Positions 1 through 5,475 of a DNA stretch of 7,917 nt are shown one piece after another. Below the pieces are notes generated by a model, which made no database searches, had not been told where the DNA came from, and saw only the letters and a program-made list of their open reading frames with translations. The stretch is from the NCBI GenBank assembly GCA_041477005.1, contig JBGOUJ010000369.1:1-7917 (forward strand), read 5' to 3'. The DNA is from JBGOUJ01 sp041477005 (GTDB taxonomy: Bacteria > Acidobacteriota > Terriglobia > Bryobacterales > JACQDG01). Position numbers and translations under genes: made by a program. Every line of letters begins with the position of its first letter. The first letter of the stretch is position 1.

Positions 1-228
1 AACCCCCAGCTCATATCCGGCCCGGCGCATCACATCTTCGAGGATGTGGCGTTTTTCATTCTTGTGCTTCAGGTAGTACAGGTAATCGGCCTCGCCTTCG
101 GATAGAACGGCGGCGGCGATCGCCTCGACGACCGCAGGAGTCTCGCTGGGCCGGCCCCGGCGCTTGGCCTTCTTCCCGGGTCGTGCAGGGCCCCCAATCA
201 GGGTGCCTTTTCCGATAACGCGGCGCAT
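1..228 (-). CDS. small basic protein with AT-hook-like motif, C-terminus beyond window
   Basis: The reading frame is open for 76 codons from an ATG at 228 to the window edge, so only the N-terminal part is visible. An in-frame stop (complement of 235-237) lies three codons upstream of the ATG, which fixes the start, and AAGG lies 4 bases before it. Residues 14-27 are rich in Lys, Arg and Pro and end in RRGRPSE; the RGRP core with basic flanks is the pattern of an AT-hook, which binds the minor groove of AT-rich DNA. After about residue 32 comes a helical, mixed-charge stretch (AVVEAIAAAVLSEGEADYLY, then HKNEKRHILEDVMRRAGYEL). I do not recognise the family. A DNA-binding role is only an inference from the motif; such basic segments also occur in ribosome-associated or phage proteins. 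It follows the Uma2 gene on the same strand after 155 bases, so it is probably a separate unit. Confidence 0.5.
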   Translation of the reverse strand, partial: MRRVIGKGTLIGGPARPGKKAKRRGRPSETPAVVEAIAAAVLSEGEADYLYYLKHKNEKRHILEDVMRRAGYELGV

Positions 229-335
229 CTGCCTTCAGCATAGCGCTTTCACCGGCCCTTCCGCGCTTTCATCGTATGAACAGGCTGCTTGGCGTGGGCA
301 GAGGCGCTTCAGGCGACCGGGGCCGGCTTGCGAAT

Positions 336-353
336 TTGCATTTGGAATGCCAA
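336..353. repeat. short imperfect inverted repeat in AT-rich intergenic patch
   Basis: TTGCATT-TGG-AATGCCAA reads as an inverted repeat with one bulged C; the inner GCATT-TGG-AATGC is perfect. It lies between the end of the Uma2 gene and the start of the next minus-strand gene, in a patch visibly richer in A and T than its surroundings. It could be an operator for the downstream gene or chance. No convincing -10/-35 pair was found beside it. Confidence 0.25.
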
Positions 354-383
354 AATACATACCAGATGCCGTACATCGAGCCT

Positions 384-899
384 TCAATCAAATAGTTCAG
401 CCAGCGGAACGGTGATCTCCGGGTCCCGCGTTCGCAGGATGCCATCTTGAACTTCCTGCATCCCGGCGGTGGTATAGATGTAAGCGCGCTTGGTTCGAGG
501 ATTCAGGAGCCACACGAACGGCACTCCGAAGGACAGGTAGTCGTCGATGCGTTCCTGCATCTCGCTCATGCGGTCGTCCGGGGACAGGATCTCGATGCAA
601 AGGAAGGGCGGTCGGGTGTAGATCGGCTCGATCGGTGTGTCGCTCTTCACCACGCAGAGGTCCGGCACCCGGAAGCGGTCCGGCTTGACCTGAACGCGCT
701 GCTCGGGGACCACATGGATACCCCATTGCTTCTCCCGACTGAACAGATAGTCGCCCAAACGCATTTGCAGCCTGCTGTGATCGTGCTCGCCCAAGTTGCG
801 CTCCACTACGACGCCGTCCACGTACTCGCAGTCGGGACGGTAGCTCGTGGTCAGGTATACCTCTACCGGTAGGAGGGTGCCGCTCCGCATAACTCCCAT
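384..899 (-). CDS. Uma2 family (DUF820) PD-(D/E)XK endonuclease-like protein
   Basis: A 171-residue protein with the layout of the Uma2/DUF820 family, whose fold is that of restriction-endonuclease-like PD-(D/E)XK nucleases. Visible marks are the N-terminal 'CEYVDGVVVER' (24-34), the strand ending in VPD at 78-80 (Asp80 is the likely first metal ligand), IEILSPDD at 102-109 (Glu103 the likely second acid), and the helix and strand YLSFGVPFVWLLNP at 121-134, which is the family's usual 'Y...GV..yWlvdp' segment. The basic residue that often follows in the 'SP' helix is not obvious; Arg117 is the nearest candidate. Length is typical of the family. The cellular role of stand-alone Uma2 proteins is not established; many genomes carry many copies. 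It starts 16 bases after the ThyX-like stop, with GGGATGGG just upstream, so the two genes are probably co-transcribed. A second in-frame ATG three codons later is possible. Confidence 0.85.
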   Translation of the reverse strand: MGVMRSGTLLPVEVYLTTSYRPDCEYVDGVVVERNLGEHDHSRLQMRLGDYLFSREKQWGIHVVPEQRVQVKPDRFRVPDLCVVKSDTPIEPIYTRPPFLCIEILSPDDRMSEMQERIDDYLSFGVPFVWLLNPRTKRAYIYTTAGMQEVQDGILRTRDPEITVPLAELFD

Positions 900-915
900 A
901 ATAGCCCATCCCTGT

Positions 916-2367
916 TCATCGCGTCAGCGCGTCCTCGATCCAAGGCGGCGTGGCATCCATGAGCCGGCCCAGCTCGGGGATGGCATCCATCATCTTTTCC
1001 TTCATCTGCCAGGCCACCTGACGGTAGGCGAAGTGGCCCTTCACTCCCGATCGCACCCGCGCGATGTACTCGGCTTCGGCAAAATCCATTTTGTAGAGGA
1101 AGCGCAGGCGGGTCGCGAACGGAAGCAAGTAATGCGCCGCCTGTAATGAGGTGGCGGCCACCGTCTGCCGGGCCTGCCGAGCATTCTCCAGGGCGTTCCG
1201 GTAGACCGCGCCCAGCCCGGCTTCCTCGATCAGCGCCGGGGTTTCTTCCCCCAGCGCGGACGTGAATTCCTGCCGGATCTGCTGGCAGCGGCGGTGGCGA
1301 TGCAGGTCGCGGTAGGCGCCGATGTCGGTGACAATGTCGAAGACGAAGCCGTACCCGCTGCGAAATTCCCGCAGCAGCTCGTCGCGGCCCGGCCGACCGT
1401 GGAGCGACACGTCGATCACCTCCCGCTTGCGCGCCGCGCTCCAACCGGCGATCTCATCGTGGATCGCCCGGAACGGCTGTTGCGTTACCGCGTAGAGCAG
1501 CGTCGCCACGATCTCCTCGATCGGGTCGCTGGGGCGAACGAGGTCGACCCCCACTTCGGCCGGCGCCGGCCTCGAAGGGAAATTCTGCGCCGCCCAGGCC
1601 GCCAGCCGGCATCGAGCTTCCTGCGCGTAGAGGTCCGGATCGGCATGGCGCGCCAGCGTCGGCGCGAGCGGCTCCTGCCCCGTCGCCGCATCCCACACGC
1701 AGCCCGGCGGTGCCGCGCAAGCCTCCGCCATCTCCGAGGTGATTTGGCGCACCTCCGCGTAAGCGCTGGCGCCCAGGCGCCGCATCTGCTTCTCGAGGGT
1801 CCGGATGCTGGTGACCTGGCCGATGTTAGTCGGGATACCTAGAAACAATAAGTAGCGAGCCACATCGAACGCCCGGGCGGCCAGGGTGCGTCGATAGGCG
1901 TCCGGCTTCATGGCTTCCGGCCTGAGATGCCGCTCCATCAGGTGATCGAGGACCTTCTGATGTAATCCGAGGTACGCGTCGATCAGCCCCTGGGCGGCGC
2001 CAAAATAAACCCGCTCCGCGTCGGCGTCCGCGATCTCCGGTGGGACAATGACGCCGCCCGTCGAAAAATCCTGGTACCGGCTGGACTTGGCCTGCCCATC
2101 CCACAGCGGCTCATCCTCGATCTCGACCGCCGCCAGCTCCGAGATGCCCTCGAAGCAAAAGATGGCGTGGCCCAAGTCGGCGATGGAAGCGTGGCCGTAT
2201 TGAAAATAGTAAGACTCCAGGAACTTCTGTGAGTCGTGGGACCGCACCCATTCCAAGCTCTGGAAAATGGAATCCGGCGAGCGGCTGTACCGCGCCAGCG
2301 CATACGCCGACTTCTCCGGCGGCATCGGAGACACCACCACCACCCGCTTGCGAGAATCAGCAGTCAT
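916..2367 (-). CDS. FAD-dependent thymidylate synthase (ThyX) family protein, tandem-domain divergent form
   Basis: A 483-residue protein, about twice the length of classical ThyX, the flavoenzyme that turns dUMP into dTMP with methylenetetrahydrofolate and NADPH. Both halves resemble ThyX. The N-half has the 'GHASIADLGHAIFCFEG' helix (58-74), SSRYQDFS at 95-102 and an Arg-rich helix pair to about 198. The C-half has RHRRCQQIR at 357-365 and a C-terminal helix bundle (398-459) with LLPFATRLRF and AEYIARVRSG. The family signature RHRxxSxNExSxRY is split: the N-half keeps only the S-x-R-Y end (Ser95, Arg97, Tyr98), and the C-half keeps only the R-H-R start (357-359). It could be a remodelled synthase whose active site uses both halves, or a paralogue with another activity; family membership is much surer than activity. 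There is no Shine-Dalgarno; the ATG lies 7 bases after a -10 box. The Uma2 gene follows 16 bases downstream. Confidence 0.8.
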   Translation of the reverse strand: MTADSRKRVVVVSPMPPEKSAYALARYSRSPDSIFQSLEWVRSHDSQKFLESYYFQYGHASIADLGHAIFCFEGISELAAVEIEDEPLWDGQAKSSRYQDFSTGGVIVPPEIADADAERVYFGAAQGLIDAYLGLHQKVLDHLMERHLRPEAMKPDAYRRTLAARAFDVARYLLFLGIPTNIGQVTSIRTLEKQMRRLGASAYAEVRQITSEMAEACAAPPGCVWDAATGQEPLAPTLARHADPDLYAQEARCRLAAWAAQNFPSRPAPAEVGVDLVRPSDPIEEIVATLLYAVTQQPFRAIHDEIAGWSAARKREVIDVSLHGRPGRDELLREFRSGYGFVFDIVTDIGAYRDLHRHRRCQQIRQEFTSALGEETPALIEEAGLGAVYRNALENARQARQTVAATSLQAAHYLLPFATRLRFLYKMDFAEAEYIARVRSGVKGHFAYRQVAWQMKEKMMDAIPELGRLMDATPPWIEDALTR

Positions 2368-2374
2368 CGGGTGG

Positions 2375-2383
2375 ATTATAGCA
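2375..2383 (-). promoter_or_regulatory. extended -10 promoter of the ThyX-like gene, likely leaderless
   Basis: On the minus strand the sequence reads TGCTATAAT, a perfect extended -10 element (TGn plus TATAAT). Only 7 bases (CCACCCG) separate it from the ATG at 2367, so a transcript begun at the usual distance would start at or within a base or two of the ATG. No ribosome-binding sequence fits in that gap, which agrees with a leaderless mRNA. No good -35 hexamer is seen at 16-18 bases, as is common for extended -10 promoters. Confidence 0.6.
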
Positions 2384-2408
2384 ATGACGCAGCGATCGGC
2401 AGGCAGCC

Positions 2409-2708
2409 GTCAGGAATCAGCCTTTAGCCATCAGCAGTCAGCCGTCAACAAGCAGAATCAGCTCTTAGGCATAAGCAGTCAGCCGTCAGCAAGCAGCCCT
2501 CAGCCTATCGGCGGTCGCCTTCCGCAATCGGCCTCCCAGCCCTCAGCCATCAGCCGCCGGCACGTCGTGCCGCAGTCACCAAACGCTGACGGCTGATACC
2601 TGATCGCTAACGGCTGATTGCTGATACTGAAAGCCGGCGACCGACCGCTGCCTGCTGATGGCTGATAGCTGAAGGCCGATGGCTGACGGCTGATGGCTGA
2701 CGGCGGCA
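2409..2708. repeat. mirrored heptad repeat arrays (TCAGCCR / GGCTGAY)
   Basis: This gene-free stretch fills most of the gap between the GGDEF stop and the ThyX-like promoter. The left arm (about 2409-2557) is a run of degenerate 7-base units of the type GTCAGCC/ATCAGCC, in steady 7-base register from 2416 to 2450 and again from 2478 to about 2533, with slips of one base between. The right arm (about 2584-2708) carries the reverse complement, GGCTGAT/GGCTGAC, for example at 2591, 2612, 2660, 2681, 2688 and 2695. Between the arms is a hairpin (2558-2572). The whole is an imperfect long inverted repeat that could form a cruciform in DNA or a long hairpin in RNA read through from the GGDEF gene. 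There is no open frame worth calling and no transposase. It may act as a terminator or buffer, or be an expanded genome-wide repeat. Confidence 0.7.
2558..2572. terminator. hairpin at centre of the mirrored repeat arrays
   Basis: CGGCAC-gtc-GTGCCG is a perfect 6-bp stem with a 3-base loop, sitting where the repeat orientation flips. It is not followed by a T-run on either strand, so it is not a classical intrinsic terminator. It could still end or pause transcripts leaving the GGDEF gene, or act as the tip of the longer hairpin made by the arms. Confidence 0.3.
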
Positions 2709-2727
2709 GCGGCGAACCCGGCGCGCT

Positions 2728-3717
2728 TCAGGTGACAGCCGCGGGCGCTCCCGGAGACGGGCTTTCCGGGGCCTCGAGTTTCTGTGAGACGCAAAAGACC
2801 TCCACCAGCCGCAGCACCTTCTCCACGGCCTGCCCCGGGTTCCACTGGTGAATGGCGAACTTGGATGTGATGTGCAGCAAGCCGCTGCCTTTCGTTTGCA
2901 CCTCGAAGGGCTCGTTGGCGATGCCGCTCAGGACCTTTTGCAACAAGGCCCGCACTTCGCCTGCCGGCAGAGTGTCCCGCACCCCTACAAAAGCGGGACC
3001 GCCCCAGCGGAACAGAGAGAACCGCTCCGGAAGTTGCTCCCGGAGCTTGCGGGAAAAGTTGCGAAGCACGTCATCGCCGCACTCCGCCCCGTAGCGCAGG
3101 TTGATCTGGTCCAGCCTTTCGATCACCACCATGGCCACCATGAAGGGTTGACCCGTTTCGCTCAGCTCTCGGATCACCTTCTCGGCCTCCCTCCGAGCGG
3201 GAAGGCGCGTGAGCGGATCCTGCGCCGAGGCGTGGGTCAAGCGGGTGATTTCGTGATGCGCTTCATCCAGTTCCTGTTGCAGACGAGTGATAGTGCCGCC
3301 GGAGGCGGTCTCTTGAGTGCCGACGGTTTCCTGCAACTGCGTGACCTGCTCGGAAAGCTTCTTGCGCAGGTAGGTGATGTCTTCGATCTGGGAGATGTTC
3401 TGGAAATTTTGAACCGTTTTGCGAAGCTCCACGTAAAAGTTCTTGTTCTCGGTATCCAGCCGCGAGGCGGTGTCGGCCAACAGGTTGATAATGCGCTTCA
3501 GCTCCTCTTCCCGATGGTTCGTTTGGGTGGCCAGCTTGGCCCAATGGTCCTCCAAAGACTTGCTGAGCAAGGCCGAGATCACCTCGACGTTGGTGGGGCT
3601 CGAATCCTCTTGCAAGCGTCTTAGCAAGGAGTCCAGATTGGTGCAGAACCAGGCGTGCTCCTCCCTGTCCGTGACCAGAATGCGGTCTCGCGTGGTGGCG
3701 ATCAGCGAATCGACCAT
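2728..3717 (-). CDS. GGDEF-domain protein with degenerate active site (probably not a cyclase)
   Basis: A 329-residue soluble protein with no signal peptide or membrane helix. Residues about 1-160 are helical, with coiled-coil-like stretches (about 64-100 and 115-160, for example LRKKLSEQVTQLQETV). Residues about 167-312 form a GGDEF domain: DPLTRLPAR at 167-175 is the conserved entry, then the first core strand and YGAECGDDVLRNF (209-221). The signature loop is GGPAF (239-243) instead of GG(D/E)EF, the metal-binding Asp positions of the first strand are Val198 and Glu200, the usual 'ND' is Asn206-Leu207, and there is no RxxD inhibitory site before the loop. Diguanylate cyclase activity is therefore unlikely; a role as a c-di-GMP/GTP sensor or a scaffold is an inference. 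The ATG at 3717 is the only start in this frame after an upstream stop, but the N-terminus may be lost to a frameshift (see 3702-3785). The C-terminal tail is Pro/Ala rich. Confidence 0.8.
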   Translation of the reverse strand: MVDSLIATTRDRILVTDREEHAWFCTNLDSLLRRLQEDSSPTNVEVISALLSKSLEDHWAKLATQTNHREEELKRIINLLADTASRLDTENKNFYVELRKTVQNFQNISQIEDITYLRKKLSEQVTQLQETVGTQETASGGTITRLQQELDEAHHEITRLTHASAQDPLTRLPARREAEKVIRELSETGQPFMVAMVVIERLDQINLRYGAECGDDVLRNFSRKLREQLPERFSLFRWGGPAFVGVRDTLPAGEVRALLQKVLSGIANEPFEVQTKGSGLLHITSKFAIHQWNPGQAVEKVLRLVEVFCVSQKLEAPESPSPGAPAAVT

Positions 3718-3785
3718 GCCAGGAAGGCTTTGCGCTCTCGGTCTTCACCGGTCAGTCGGTCCAGATGCTTCCGGATCGAGATCAC
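3702..3785 (-). other. out-of-frame N-terminal piece of the GGDEF gene (possible frameshift or coupled leader ORF)
   Basis: In the frame one base off from the GGDEF gene, a GTG at 3785 opens 27 codons whose product (ISIRKHLDRLTGEDRERKAF from residue 2) looks like protein, not noise. It runs straight into the GGDEF start: the last Ala codon, GCA, contains the A of that ATG. Its TGA lies 16 bases inside the GGDEF gene. Adding one base near 3718 would join it into a single protein about 23 residues longer. From memory of the group, acidobacterial GGDEF proteins often begin with a similar 'MISLKK(Y/H)LD' stretch, which favours a lost base or sequencing error over a separate gene. GGAG lies only 2 bases before the GTG, a poor spacing. 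Alternatively it is a short leader ORF translationally coupled to the GGDEF gene. Confidence 0.4.
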
Positions 3786-3848
3786 TTCTCCAGGGCCTCG
3801 AGACCTCCATCGGTCACCATGTTGTATCGGCAGAACTGGCTTGCCAAC

Positions 3849-3854
3849 ATTATC
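3849..3854 (-). promoter_or_regulatory. candidate -10 box for the GGDEF gene
   Basis: The minus strand reads GATAAT, one base off consensus, inside the short region between the divergent GGDEF and dut genes. No convincing -35 is present. Transcription from here would give a leader of about 57 bases before the GTG at 3785. No clear promoter for dut was found in the same region. Confidence 0.25.
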
Positions 3855-3875
3855 CCTGGCTGAGAAACTGAGGCC

Positions 3876-4319
3876 ATGAGCTCCCTCGCCATCCCCGTCT
3901 TCGCCATTCACCCCCAAGCGCAACTGCCCCGCTCCGCCCACTCAGCCAGTGAAGACGCCGGCATGGATCTGTTTGCCGCCGAAGAAGCCGTGCTGCCGCC
4001 CGGGGAGTGGGCCGCCGTCGGGACGGGCCTGACGATGGAGATCCCGCCAGGTTACGAAGGCCAGGTGCGGCCTCGCAGTGGCTTGGCCCTGCGCCACGGA
4101 ATTGCCTTGCTCAACTCTCCCGGCACCATCGATCCCGGATACCGCGGCGAAGTGCGGGTGGTGCTCATCAATCACGGTAAGACCGAATTTCACATTCAGC
4201 CTGGCGACCGCATCGCCCAGCTCATCATCGCCTCCTACACCGCCGTGGACTGGAAGCTGCAGCCCGCCTTGAGCCCCTCCGCGCGCGGCGCCGGCGGCTT
4301 CGGCTCCACCGGCGCCTAA
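3876..4319 (+). CDS. dut: deoxyuridine 5'-triphosphate nucleotidohydrolase (dUTPase)
   Basis: A complete trimeric dUTPase of 147 residues, which splits dUTP into dUMP and pyrophosphate. It keeps uracil out of DNA and supplies dUMP for dTMP synthesis. All five family motifs are present: I, AGMDLFA (28-34); II, RPRSGLA (65-71); III, GTIDPGYRGEVRV (83-95), with Asp86 the likely catalytic base and Tyr89 stacking on uracil; IV, PGDRIAQL (109-116); V, RGAGGFGSTG (137-146), the glycine-rich loop that closes over the phosphates. The protein ends one residue after motif V. The ATG at 3876 gives the usual short N-terminus; the ribosome-binding site is weak (GAGG, 2 bases before the ATG). It is divergent from the GGDEF gene and 4 kb wide of the other dUMP-related gene, the ThyX relative on the opposite strand. 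It seems to be a single-gene unit. Confidence 0.97.
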   Translation: MSSLAIPVFAIHPQAQLPRSAHSASEDAGMDLFAAEEAVLPPGEWAAVGTGLTMEIPPGYEGQVRPRSGLALRHGIALLNSPGTIDPGYRGEVRVVLINHGKTEFHIQPGDRIAQLIIASYTAVDWKLQPALSPSARGAGGFGSTGA

Positions 4320-4380
4320 GTCCAGCGGGGTGATGAGATGAGAAGCTCTGGAAACCCATTTCACGGGGGGACGTAGGGCA

Positions 4381-4431
4381 CCTAGACGCTAAGAACAAAG
4401 GGCTTCCCCAGCGCCCGCGGCGTCTCCGCGG
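4381..4431. repeat. structured intergenic repeat-like element after dut
   Basis: Between dut and the next operon, AGACGC (4384-4389) pairs with GCGTCT (4420-4425), and CCGCGG (4415-4420) recurs as CCGCGG (4426-4431) five bases later, so two alternative hairpins are possible. The complement reads TTACCGCGGAGACGC, which resembles the 'CGCGGAGACGC' intergenic repeats often seen in GC-rich environmental genomes. There is no T-run, so a classical terminator is not supported, though it could end dut transcripts. The rest of 4320-4500 shows no gene. Confidence 0.35.
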
Positions 4432-4506
4432 TAAATCGAATTCGTTTTGCAGCAACCTGGTAAGACTGTCGTGCGGGGCCACGGGGCCAACGCGGCCACA
4501 CTCTGT

Positions 4507-4536
4507 TTGCAGGAACCCGCCTGTTTCTTCTAGAAT
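4507..4536 (+). promoter_or_regulatory. sigma-70-type promoter of the three-gene envelope operon
   Basis: TTGCAG (4507-4512) and TAGAAT (4531-4536) are separated by 18 bases and each is close to consensus. The expected transcription start is near 4543, giving a very short leader that consists of little more than the ribosome-binding site. Confidence 0.6.
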
Positions 4537-4542
4537 GACTTT

Positions 4543-4549
4543 GAGGAGG
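4543..4549 (+). promoter_or_regulatory. strong Shine-Dalgarno sequence of the operon's first gene
   Basis: GAGGAGG lies 4 bases before the ATG at 4554, and it is the strongest ribosome-binding sequence in the window. It fixes the start of the first gene. The two following genes lack such a site and seem to depend on coupled translation. Confidence 0.65.
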
Positions 4550-4553
4550 TTGT

Positions 4554-4958
4554 ATGCCGCTGCGACAGTTTAGAAGCCCTCTGCCGATACTCACTCTCAT
4601 CGCGCTGCTCCTGTTCCCCGGCCAACTGCCCGCGCAGGACCACGTCGTCTCTCCGGCGGATCTTCACCAGGAGCTGCAGGCCGCGGCCCAGGCCCGGCAA
4701 GCGAACCGCGCCCGGCTGGAGAAATTCTTCTCCTCGGAGTCTGTGAGAAAAGCCCTGCGGTCTGCCAGGATCGACTGCGCGCAGGTCGAAAAAGCGGTCC
4801 CGCTCCTGACCGACGACGAGGCTGCCCGCCTGGGGTCTCTAGCCGACAAGTTGCAAAACGATCTCGCCGCCGGCGCCTTGAACAACCAGCAGATCACGTA
4901 CATCATCATCGCTCTGGCCACGGCTGTCATCATCCTGGTCATCGTCGCCGCCCGATAA
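4554..4958 (+). CDS. PA2779-like small exported membrane-anchored protein
   Basis: A 134-residue protein. Residues 1-27 form a Sec signal peptide (basic start, hydrophobic PILTLIALLLFPG, likely cleavage at LPA|QD). Residues 33-107 are helical and charged; RARLEKFFSSESVRKAL (52-68) followed by the Asp74 region, VPLLTDDEAARLGSLADKL (82-100) and AGAL matches the pattern of the PA2779 family (named after a Pseudomonas aeruginosa locus): a helix ending in 'V..aL...gvD', then 'v..LtD.E...La'. Residues 114-132 are one strongly hydrophobic helix ending in Arg134, so the mature protein probably faces the periplasm with a C-terminal inner-membrane anchor. Function is not known for the family. In Pseudomonas its partner is the C39 peptidase PA2778, and a C39-like gene follows here after 10 bases, which supports the call. 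It could be a substrate, anchor or chaperone of that peptidase. Confidence 0.65.
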   Translation: MPLRQFRSPLPILTLIALLLFPGQLPAQDHVVSPADLHQELQAAAQARQANRARLEKFFSSESVRKALRSARIDCAQVEKAVPLLTDDEAARLGSLADKLQNDLAAGALNNQQITYIIIALATAVIILVIVAAR

Positions 4959-4968
4959 GCGGCCCACT

Positions 4969-5475
4969 ATGCTTCGCTGGATCGCCGGTTCCCTCGCTGC
5001 CTGCCTGCTGGCCGGCCCTGCCGGAATCTGGCTCGACGTCCCGTTCGTCAAGCAGGAAAAGAACGGCTGCGGCGCCGCCAGCATCGCCATGGTCCTGCGG
5101 TACTGGACCAAGGGCGCCGACGCCGCCCAAATCCAGCAGGCGCTCTATCACAGCGAGGCGCCAGGCATCCGCGCCTCGGATATGGAGCACTATTTCCAGG
5201 CCCAGGGCTTTCGGACGTTTCTCTTCCGCGGCGCTTCGCCCGATCTGAAAGAGCATCTTTCCAAGGGTCGGCCGCTGATCGCCTGTCTCAAGCCCGGCGC
5301 CCGCTCCACCCTTCACTACGTCGTAGTGGTCGGTCTCGATTCCAACCAGGATCTGGTCCTGCTCAACGACCCAGCTCAACGAAAGCTTTTGAAAATAGAC
5401 CGGGCGACCTTCGAAAAGCAGTGGAGCGGCGCCGATCACTGGACCTTGCTGGCCGTTCCCGCCCAGACCAATTGA
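4969..5475 (+). CDS. exported C39-like cysteine peptidase, PA2778-like
   Basis: A 168-residue peptidase_C39-like domain protein. The catalytic layout is complete: Gln29 (oxyanion helper) and Cys34 in FVKQEKNGCGAASIAMVL, His116 in STLHYVVVVGLD, and Asp134 in LLNDPAQRKLL. C39 domains cut peptides, classically after Gly-Gly leaders inside ABC exporters; here the domain stands alone with no transporter part. Residues 1-19 are a short hydrophobic export signal; LAAC at 9-12 resembles a lipobox but sits unusually close to the start, so lipoprotein status is doubtful. In the Pseudomonas PA2778 family a TPR region follows the peptidase; here the protein stops just after the domain, and the TPRs are in the next gene, whose ATG shares one base with this stop. 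There is no clear Shine-Dalgarno; translation probably depends on the gene 10 bases upstream. The substrate is unknown. Confidence 0.8.
   Translation: MLRWIAGSLAACLLAGPAGIWLDVPFVKQEKNGCGAASIAMVLRYWTKGADAAQIQQALYHSEAPGIRASDMEHYFQAQGFRTFLFRGASPDLKEHLSKGRPLIACLKPGARSTLHYVVVVGLDSNQDLVLLNDPAQRKLLKIDRATFEKQWSGADHWTLLAVPAQTN

Noticed and set aside
56..241. 61-codon minus-strand frame starting at 241
   Set aside because: It overlaps the frame starting at 228, which has a better ribosome-binding site and a more protein-like product. This frame gives Arg-rich low-complexity sequence.
863..1444. 193-codon open frame on the minus strand in another frame of the ThyX-like gene
   Set aside because: Arg/Gly/Pro-rich composition is typical of an out-of-frame reading of GC-rich coding DNA.
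2409..2708. CRISPR array
   Set aside because: The units are 7 bases and degenerate, with no unique spacers of even length and no cas genes.
2848..3624. 258-codon open frame on the plus strand
   Set aside because: It is antisense to the GGDEF gene, whose domain motifs are unmistakable.
3942..4364. 140-codon open frame antisense to dut
   Set aside because: dut has all five dUTPase motifs on the plus strand; the antisense product has no recognisable pattern.
4415..4431. Intrinsic terminator after dut
   Set aside because: The CCGCGG hairpin is not followed by a T-run.
4969..5004. Lipoprotein signal (LAAC at residues 9-12) in the C39 protein
   Set aside because: The hydrophobic stretch before the Cys is too short for a normal lipobox; kept only as a doubt in the gene entry.
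5421..5474. Upstream ATG extending the TPR/barrel protein by 18 residues
   Set aside because: It would place MERRRSLDLAGRSRPDQL before a clean signal peptide and overlap the C39 gene by 55 bases; the ATG at 5475 in TGATG fits export and coupling.
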